64,000 nt of DNA, from positions 62,001-126,000 of the forward strand of contig JBAMDO010000049.1 of NCBI GenBank assembly GCA_037074765.1, read 5' to 3'. The stretch comes from Mansonella perstans. Its lineage: Eukaryota > Nematoda > Chromadorea > Rhabditida > Onchocercidae. This document shows positions 55,901 to 64,000 of this stretch, piece by piece. A model generated the notes under the pieces. That model worked only from the letters and a program-made list of their open reading frames with translations, had not been told where the DNA came from and made no database searches. The number at the start of each line of letters is the position of its first letter. Position 1 is the stretch's first letter. The position numbers and the translations under genes are program-made.

Positions 55901-57853
55901 TTACTATTCTTGAAAATGTAATGTGAATTTTCATATGAATAATGAATCATAAAAATAAAAAAGTATATTGAATATGTATAACAAACATTCCAACTGAAAA
56001 TTTCAGCCCATTTCCAATTTCGAAATCCATGCTTGCTATGTTCCGACGTGCATACTGCTTCTTTGGTATCCTGTAAAAAAAAAGTTAAATATAATAATTG
56101 CGGAAGTATTTTGCAACAATTTAGTTGTTTCAAAGTCTTCAACAATAAACATTAAAAATAACAAAGGAAATGCATTGCAAAAATTCTTTAAAATGAACTC
56201 ATTTTCCAGTTCGCTGATATTTGCAAAATTCTTTTCAACATCAGGATCCAGTTCTTCCTGAAATAAATGTAATCACAACAACTTTTCAAATGTCAATAAT
56301 GAGGACGGTTAGAGCACAGAAAGTCGATTAAAGCATGGTGTTATACAAATTTTTTTTTGTTTTTTATCATTAATGTTTACCAAAGCACTGAACACACATG
56401 TATTGTCTTCGGCAAGGAGCGGATAGATCGAAAAATCTGTATTATGATTGCGAAGATCATCGGCATTTTTGCAAGCGGAGATACGATGGTGATTATTTGT
56501 ACCAAACAGATTCGTTTCATTGGTGAACAGATAAACGGTTCGTTTTCGAAAATAAGGTCTGTAATTTAATATTCATGATTGCAGTATAAAAACGGACTAA
56601 TCTATAGCTTGTATAGAAACTTGTAGGTAAAACCAGTACCAAAAATTTAAATTACAACTTTCCGATGAGAATCAAAGAAACCTACGTCCGAGATGTCACT
56701 CTTTTAATGCATAAAAATAGTGCTTCGCTATAATCACAACAACCATGTCCACCACATATACTCTTGAAAGCTGACAATATATTTTCTATAAACGAATTTA
56801 AATTTAAACTTCAAAATTACAAATTAGAATGTCAATTATAAATTAAGTGATCAGATTAAAAAATAATTAAAAAAATTGGTCACAAATGAAATTAAATTGG
56901 AATGAACGAAGTGTCATTCAACTATGCAATAATCAAACATGTCCTGAATTGAATGAAAATTATAGGACAAGAGTAATAAAAATAATATTTAGCGAATTCA
57001 AAAACATGCCTGATTTCAATAACTGATCCAATTCTTTGATTCGTTCAGCTGATACTTCACTGACATCTTGCATAATATATACATGATCAATTGAATGCGA
57101 TTTAATTTGCTGAAAATATTGTAATTGCTCAAAGATACTTTCAGTTCTGAATTTGACGACTATTGCATATGTTTAAAATTTAAATGTTGTAAGAAATATT
57201 TTTTCAATTCCTTTTTTAATTCCAGCTCAACTGAAAGTACTAAAAATTTTACTTTTAAAAAAATGAAAAGAAAAAATGGTTTATAGAATATATAAAATAC
57301 TTTATAGTAGCAATCTTTCAATCATTTTTTTTCTTTCCATTGTTTTTTTAGTTATGCGAAAAAAAAAAATCTTTTACTTAATTTTAACGCTATCATTTCA
57401 AAAAGTATTTCATCTTTAAATCTTGTTAGCTATGTACTAAATTTCAGAAAATACTATAATCATAAGAAATGCTATTCAATGTAGAAAAAAATTACCGTAT
57501 TTAGGAACATGCAACATGTATACTCTCCAAATGCTGAAGTTACTGCTTTATTGACCATTTGTAAACGCATAATCTGCAAAAAGTTATTATTTGTTATTGA
57601 ATTATGCAATATTAAGAAATTTTAATTAAACAATGAATAAAATTAGCAAATATAATAAGAAAGATGAATTTTATACTTTTAAAGCTCTTCGAAATGCGCA
57701 ATTATCATCATCATCATCATTTGTGTAATTTTGGAACATTTTAGGTGAAGCATCGATAAGAAAAATGGTACATTTCTTGCCACCATCTTCCAGTGTAGAT
57801 GTAGAAATTTCTTCAAATTCATCTTCATCCATAAATTCATCATTCTCATCCAT
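52984..57853 (-). CDS. XRCC6: Ku70, DNA end-binding subunit of the Ku heterodimer
   Basis: Ku70 pairs with Ku80 as a ring on broken DNA ends in non-homologous end joining and at telomeres. Exons, 5' to 3': 57853-57677, 57573-57496, 57109-57010, 56770-56686, 56558-56381, 56257-56199, 56070-55987, 55892-55793, 55653-55536, 55325-55237, 54967-54824, 54701-54599, 54401-54318, 54183-54106, 53674-53615, 53338-53268 and 53106-52984. Phases agree throughout and total 576 residues (human 609). The acidic N-terminus leads into the vWA-like domain (CTIFLIDASPKMF; RTVYLFTNE). The core barrel shows LKFSVG, LLLGFKPLSCLKI and IICRYTQKANVPPKLVALV. The C-terminal arm shows PGFHLVYLPFTEDKRD, and a SAP domain ends the protein (MTVAQLKKKAAEELVSVKS). 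SAP and GFKP separate it from Ku80. Two introns seem to use GC donors. An ATC-repeat encodes a run of Asp in the vWA domain. In C. elegans the ortholog is cku-70. Confidence 0.95.
53839..53863. repeat. 12-bp inverted repeat with one-base spacer
   Basis: TTTAATGATATT and its exact reverse complement flank a single A inside the Ku70 intron between the exons at 54106 and 53674. It could form a small hairpin in the transcript. In AT-rich DNA such palindromes arise often. Confidence 0.75.
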
Positions 57854-58260
57854 CTCTGAAAATTTAATTAAAATTAATTTAATTAATTAAATTTCATACA
57901 AATGAAATGAATGCTTCATAAAGACCACAAATTTTCATTTTTGCTTTCATCATTTCATCGATATTGTATCAATGATAAATTGTGTTGAGAATGAAAAAGA
58001 ATTGCAAAGATTGGAATAATTTTTATTTTTAATATTTATTATTTAATTCCATTTCCTATTTCTCATTCAATTTCTTGCATTTCTTCTCTGATTTCTTCTA
58101 CAGTAATATCATAATTATTTCAAGCAAAATTTATCGCATTACTACGAAGCGTTTATCTTACGAATCTTTCTCTAACCTCAATGATTCATCTCTTCACAAA
58201 AACTATTCTCGACTATTTAACAATTCCTGCCCTCTTACATCCCTTTACTATTTCTTTGTT

Positions 58261-58278
58261 CTCTCTCTCTCTCTCTCT
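58261..58278 (+). repeat. (CT)9 microsatellite
   Basis: Nine perfect CT units lie in the Ku70-dynein intergenic region, about 400 bp upstream of the Ku70 start codon. Confidence 0.9.
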
Positions 58279-58535
58279 GCCATAGTTGATCAGTACTATG
58301 CTTCTAATCCTCTAATGCACCAAATTTTTCAATCCTGGAACGATGTAAATTTCAAAAATCTCAAATTGCGAACTTTCGTCAACTTCACGTCAATGACGGA
58401 AATTAAACTTTGCAGCGAGTGAATTATAATGTTGGAAGCGTCAAAATGTGACACTGTCTAACGAGTAGGACCGTGAATTAGTATCAGTAGGAGTGAGATA
58501 CAGTATGTATGAAGTGGTAATTCGTAGTAATTCAT

Positions 58536-58835
58536 AGTGATTTTCACGGATCATATCGTTGACCATTACTCGTTGTGGCTACTCAATGCCTCGTTGACCA
58601 TTACTCGTTGTGGCTACTCAATGTCTCGTTGTTCCTCCGTAAAGAGATGAAGTAATGTTTTCAAATTCGCAGTGATTTTCACGGATCATATCGTTGACCA
58701 TTACTCGTTGTGGCTACTCAGTATCTCGTTGACCATTACTCGTTGTGGCTACTCAGTATCTCATTGACCATTACTCGTTGTGGCTACTCAATGTCTCGTT
58801 TGTTCCTTCGTAAAAACATGAACTAATGTTTTCAG
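58536..58835 (+). repeat. compound minisatellite: 35-bp units inside a 135-bp duplication
   Basis: Five 35-bp units with core GACCATTACTCGTTGTGGCT start at 58561, 58596, 58696, 58731 and 58766. They are arranged as groups of two and three. Each group is preceded by the same leader (AGTGATTTTCACGGATCATA at 58536 and 58671) and followed by a related trailer (GTTCCT-CGTAAA-ATGAA-TAATGTTTTCA). The larger block has therefore been duplicated with a 135-bp offset, and one group then gained or lost a unit. Confidence 0.9.
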
Positions 58836-59921
58836 AGTGCTTATGTGCTAAGTAATTTTCATTCTCATCTATTATTGTACAGAAAGTTTTATGAGTGCAA
58901 AAATAGCAGAAAGTAAAAGGAAATATGAAAGTGAACTGTTAAGGATTGGTTTGGGCCCACTTCTTTTGCCTATAGCTATTCTAAGGCCTGTTACTCTATC
59001 TTTTTTCCATTTATGAGAACCTTACCTTAATCGTTTAATTTAATTTAGTTTTTGATAAAAACAAATCATTAATCTTTATTATGGAATAATTGATATTTCA
59101 CGGATATTCTGTCACGTTAACAGACGTCGTAAATGGAATTAAGCATTGTTTGTATGAACAAAAAAAAATGTTGTGAATTATTTGCGCAATGCAATATATG
59201 TAGAGAAAAAGTTTATTGAAATAGTTTATTGAAATTTTGATTTTAAAGAAGAATCAATACGAAAGAGAGGAAATAGTAATGAGTAGAGAGTTATATAAGG
59301 ATGATTCATAGTGTAGGATGACATTCAACAACAATCTGACTATCTCTTTTCTCTTTCTATTTGCCATTAATTTCCGAAAACAAAAAAATTCTAAGCCTCT
59401 AAGCCTTAACACACATATTGATGCTATGTTTTTTGGCTCAGTTAAACTTTTATCGAAGAAAGATATTTCATTGATAAAGCTAATGATAATAATGATAAGC
59501 CTGTTTTATCAACTATTCATATCACTTTCCTATATTATTTAATCAATGCGAAATATTAGCGATTGGGATTCAAGGATTCTTATAAATTGGACATCATATC
59601 ATACTACACTTCGATTCTCATAACAGAGTGTACACAGTAAGGACCAAGATTGATCTGATCAATTATCATTTATGATTTGGGCTAAAACAAAAAGGGTGAT
59701 AAGAAGTGATAAAAATGTCTATTATCATTAACTATCATAGAGACTTAAAGGGAAGTGAAATAAATGCTTGTAGAGCACTAATTCTGAACCATTAGACATT
59801 CGGACGTTCTTGTTAGTGTACAAATTTAGTTACAACTTCGCGTACTATTTGAATTTTTTTACTTTGTAACAATTGAAAATTGAAATTTGAAGTTGTACAT
59901 TTTAAGGAATGGTTTAACCGA

Positions 59922-62900
59922 ATGACGGATTCCGAAAGTGATAAATCGACGGTTGCAACTGCAGTACCCGCAGCTAGCGAAGTTCGTATCTTTTTTTATT
60001 TTTTGAATCGTGCGTTATTACCCTTTCACTTTACCATATAATCCGCTGAATTCTTTCAGCAATCTTTTTTCTCGCAAGGTTTCATTAGTTGAATTTTAAT
60101 GCATATTAAATGCTGCTTTAACAAGTGGTTTTGTATGGAATAGAATCTGCAGAAATACATTCATTTGGATGGCTGAATTGCTAGGATAGCAAGGAATGTG
60201 GATGAATGACTAAAACTATCAGTAATCATGATTGTGAAGATTATATTAAATAGATTATAGTTAATGAAGTGCAAAAGCATGCTATACAAAAATATCTTTT
60301 TTGAAGAACTGTTGTTTTTAGCAAGCATTTTCCATTTGCATTTCTGGATTGCAGTTTCCTTTAGGCGCTTAATGTGCAACGAAGTATCGATAAAGCACAA
60401 ACAAATCAGGGGTGAAATACGTGAACAAATTTTAAACTAAAAGATAAAAAATGACCAGAAATAATGATTTTTCTGATGTACGGATATTTCACTATAGAAA
60501 CGAAAAACAATAAAGAATGAAATCTTATAAGGATAGTACAGTAAAGAAGATGATTAAGTAAATTTGCTGTGAACAAAATGAGCTATTTCTCTTTTATAAA
60601 TTTTAATCGTTAACATTTCGAATTTAGGTGGCATTGGTTGACATTTCTACTCTACTGGACTATGTAAAGCATGAATTCATTGGTGGAGGGACTACAGCAT
60701 TAGAGGAAGCTTTTTCACAGAGCGAAAATGCAGAGTGTGTGCAGAAGTTCATTAGTGATCTACAAGTACCGATGTTGGTTGTCGACAGGATAGTTACCAG
60801 AGGTTTTTGAAGAAGTTTATGAATTTAAACAATTAGACAGAAATTTCCACGCAAAAAGTCTGAAATGATCTATCATTTCACATGGGATTTAAAAGAAATT
60901 TCTCTTCTTAGCATCTTTTTACCGTGAAAGCTTTGAAATTTAATGCACTATATTCCGATCTGTATAAGTTCAGATTTAGATACAAATCCGGATGATACTG
61001 TTGAGGATGTTACTTCACTATTTCGCATTTCTAATGAAACAGCTAAGCGAACCGAACGGACAACATCGTTATTGCTGCTAAAAAGTGGCACATGTATTGA
61101 AGCTGACAAACCCGTTGAAGATCAAGTATATGTCGTTAGGTCAAGATTTGCCATATTATATGTCGTTAGTTTTCCATGTTTTAAGTATTTGAGAGTATTA
61201 TGCTAAATTCTGAGACATTCCCTATGAATTTATGAAATACTTCAGAATACCAGAAGGTAATTCCTATGATGTGCTTTTATCGATCTTCGGACGCATTGGA
61301 ACGCCACTTTTCAAGTCTTTAGTTGATTATGGTCGGGGTGAACGGGATGGTGACAAACTCGCGTTGTCAGTGGAAAAACATCTGAGTGAGGTATATTTTT
61401 CAAAAAATTTTGTTCAGCGTGTTTTTGAGGAAGCTGGATATTAGCATATTTTGGACATATTATTTTCAGGTGGAAGTGGCATTACTTCACATGCAGCAGA
61501 ACATAGACATTCCAGAAATTAATTTGACTATCCATCCAGTGATTCAGAATACTATTCAGCAAGCTGCTGAGAAAGGACACAAAGCTCGAGTAACTGATCT
61601 GGGCAACATGGTCGAAAATTCAGTATTTTTGAATGCTTTACAGAAAGGCGTCAATCGATGGGTTAAAGAAATTCAGAAGGTATGTATTTTTTTACTGCAC
61701 CAAACATTTCTGTAGAACGTTCTCGTTGAATATTTTAATATTGTTCATGTTAAGGTGACAAAGCTGGATCGCGATGCAGGCTCAGGAACTTCACTGCAAG
61801 AAATGACATTTTGGTTGAATTTAGAAAGAGCTTTGCAAAAGATTGCGCAAAAGAGAGAATCAGACGAAGTAACTTTGACGTTAGAAGCTTTGAAATGCGG
61901 CAAACGGTTCCATGCAACAGTATCATTTGATGCCGATACAGGTTGTTGAAAAAAGTCCCACCAATAATAAATACGAAAATTTATTATAGATAACTCTTCG
62001 GCAAATTATCTTTGCACTACACGAGTGGAATTATTTTTGATTTTAATGCAGGCCTTAAGCAGACGTTAGCAATGGTAAATGATTACAATGTGCTGATGAA
62101 GGATTTACCTTTGAATGATTTGATGGCCGCAACAGATATGGATGGCATTAAAAATGCTTTAGCGAACATATTTACACATATGAGAAAATTACGTAATACA
62201 AAATATCCAATTGTTAGAGCGCTGCGATTTGTAGAAGCTATTTCAAAGGATGTTTCTACCCAAATGTTAAAGGTTATATTATTTATTACATATTGAACTG
62301 AAGATTCGACGTTAGAAAAATAAAAGTACATAAGTATAAATCCTTTATTTTTCTTTCTATAATCGGTCATTAAACTCTCTTAGATTCATTAAAATTTCAG
62401 GCGCTGGGTACTAGACGATTAATGAACATTCCGTTGGGAGATTTTGATAATTTAATGTCTCAATGTTTTGCTGTTTTTTCTACATGGAATGATGAATATG
62501 ATAAACTAGCAACTTTAATGCGCGACCTGTCGAAGAAAAAGCGTGATGAACAGCTCAAGTTAACATGGAGGCTCAATCCTCAGCATAAAAAATTAGAAAA
62601 CCGTCTTGAGCAAATGCGGCAGTTTCGTCGGTTAGCTTTCATCACATTTAGTCTTGTATAATGGTTCTCTTGTCAATAAATTTTTTTGTCGTTACTGAAT
62701 GACGGTTTTTTTTTTCTTTTTTTATTCTTTTATTAATAAATTCTTATTGCTTACAAATACGCTGCACAAAGTGAAGAATTAATTTCTAGCATTTTAGACA
62801 ACATGAGCAATTACGTACAGTTATTTCGCGCGTGTTGAGACCGGTGGGGCAGAAAGGAGAGAAGCGGTTCGTTTCGAATGTTGAAAAAACATCGACTTTA

Positions 62901-63898
62901 AACATTCCAGAGTTAAGCGCAATTGAACAAGTGAATACAGCTTATGAAAATGTTAAGGAGGTTGATTGTTTGGATGTGAGCAATGATGGTGCTGTCGCGT
63001 GGGAAGCTGCTATACGTAGGTTGGTGTAACATATTTATCCTGGTTGACTTGATTTTTCATGCAAACAAAATAGAAATAAAATAAAATAAAAAAAGATTAT
63101 GTTTTGATTTATTTTTTGGTAGTGTAGATTTATGGATATATTTTTTTCTTCTTTTATAGATATGAAGAACAGATTGGTCGTGTAGAGACTCAAATTACCG
63201 CAAAATTGCGGGATCAATTGGGTGGTGCTAGAAATGCTGATGAAATGTTTATGATTTTTCAACGATTCAATGCCCTTTTTGTTCGACCACATATTCGCGG
63301 TGCAATACGGGAGTATCAGACACAATTGATAGAAAGAGTAAAAGAGGATATAGATAAATTACAAGTAATACGTTTTCTCAACTCATGGATGAAAAGGTTA
63401 TAAACGTGCAAAGTAGCTATTTAACCAATAAGGAGGATATTTTCAGAATAGATTTAAAGATTTCAATGAAGCAGATAATGCAAGAATATTGCGAGCCATT
63501 GATATACCACCAGTTGCTGCATCAATTCTTTGGATTCGTCAGATCGATAGTAAATTAACACAGTATATGAAACGTATTGAAGATGTTTTAGGCCGAGGAT
63601 GGGAAAATCATGTTGAGGGTTAGTCACTGTTCAGCCTCTTTATGTTCGTTTTTCATTGTTCTAATCTTCATAAGAACCGTCCGCTACTTTAGGTCGGCAG
63701 CTAAAGCTGGAAGGCGACAATTTCCGACAGAAGCTGAATACACAGCGTATTTTCGATGATTGGGTTGCACTTGTGCAAGCTAAAAATATTTCCTTGACTG
63801 GACGAATTTTCATTATTGAAAAACGTCAGAAAGATGGAAAAATTGCGTTGAATTTGAAAGTGAATTTCTCCAGTGATGTTGTTACATTGTTCAAAGAA
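59922..63898 (+). CDS. dhc-1: cytoplasmic dynein 1 heavy chain, N-terminal part
   Basis: The motor subunit of the minus-end-directed microtubule motor; the tail seen here mediates dimerisation and binds the intermediate chains. Exons: 59922-59981, 60628-60802, 60974-61139, 61246-61390, 61470-61679, 61755-61941, 62052-62272, 62401-62630, 62798-63019, 63160-63364, 63447-63618 and 63693-63898. All phases agree, giving 733 codons of an expected 4,600 or so; the gene runs off the window. Blocks nearly identical to animal DYNC1H1 include [78 protein letters not shown] and [10 protein letters not shown]. The start [15 protein letters not shown] is short and poorly conserved, as is usual for this protein. 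A TTTTAAG 17 bases before the ATG could be a trans-splice acceptor. ATPase modules lie outside the window. Confidence 0.96.
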
Positions 63899-64000
63899 GT
63901 AAGTTTATTCTTGAAACACTGGATCTTTGGGAAGGAAGTACTATAAAGCTAAGATACGCAATCATTTTAAAACCAAAATTCTATTGATTCTTCTAACACC

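Larger units (their letters stand above)
57854..59921. other. intergenic region between divergent Ku70 and dynein genes
   Basis: This 2.1 kb stretch separates the starts of Ku70 (minus) and dynein heavy chain (plus) and should hold both promoters. It contains a (CT)9 microsatellite at 58261-58278 and a compound minisatellite at 58536-58835. The 115-codon plus-strand frame at 58075-58422 spans the (CT)9 tract and looks spurious. Confidence 0.5.

Noticed and set aside
58075..58422. 115-codon plus-strand open frame
   Set aside because: It spans the (CT)9 microsatellite, which creates its LSLSLSA stretch, and has no homology I recognise.

Overview
The window looks like nuclear chromosomal DNA of a filarial (onchocercid) nematode. 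It is AT-rich and its genes are cut into short exons by many small introns with nematode-type acceptors. The decisive marker is a complete 178-residue secreted fatty-acid and retinol-binding protein (FAR-1/Ov20 family, nematode-restricted) at 51.1-52.5 kb. I cannot name the species. I see no virus, bacterial insert, rRNA gene, CRISPR array or intact transposon.

Layout: (1) 1.1-3.4 kb, plus strand: a divergent GSK3-like protein kinase. (2) 7.8-8.3 kb, plus: a three-exon gene for a 68-residue protein I do not recognise. (3) 10.6-41.4 kb, plus: one very large gene, about 17 exons found, with introns up to 14 kb, encoding an 820-840 residue protein with a disordered front and C-terminal SAM and PDZ-like domains. 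(4) 45.1-48.1 kb, plus: a complete SLC36-type amino-acid transporter, 10 coding exons, 462 residues. (5) 51.1-52.5 kb, plus: far-1. (6) 57.9-53.0 kb, minus: a complete Ku70 (XRCC6) gene, 17 exons, 576 residues, ending in a SAP domain and tail-to-tail with far-1. (7) 59.9 kb to the window end, plus: the first 12 exons (733 codons) of cytoplasmic dynein heavy chain 1, divergent from Ku70.

The genes belong to unrelated processes: kinase signalling, scaffolding, transport, lipid binding, DNA end-joining and motor transport. I see no operon. Gene models were built by hand: each exon was chosen so that splice sites and codon phase agree with its neighbours and, where a family is known, with the conserved protein. 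All the multi-exon totals for the kinase, the 68-residue protein, SLC36, FAR-1 and Ku70 close in frame to a stop.

The most notable points are two introns in Ku70 that appear to start with GC instead of GT, the small unrecognised gene at 7.8 kb, the large SAM/PDZ gene with its 14 kb intron and an embedded decayed reading frame, a two-level 35-bp/135-bp minisatellite between Ku70 and dynein, and a 28-bp tandem array carrying a CACGTCA core about 0.9 kb upstream of far-1.
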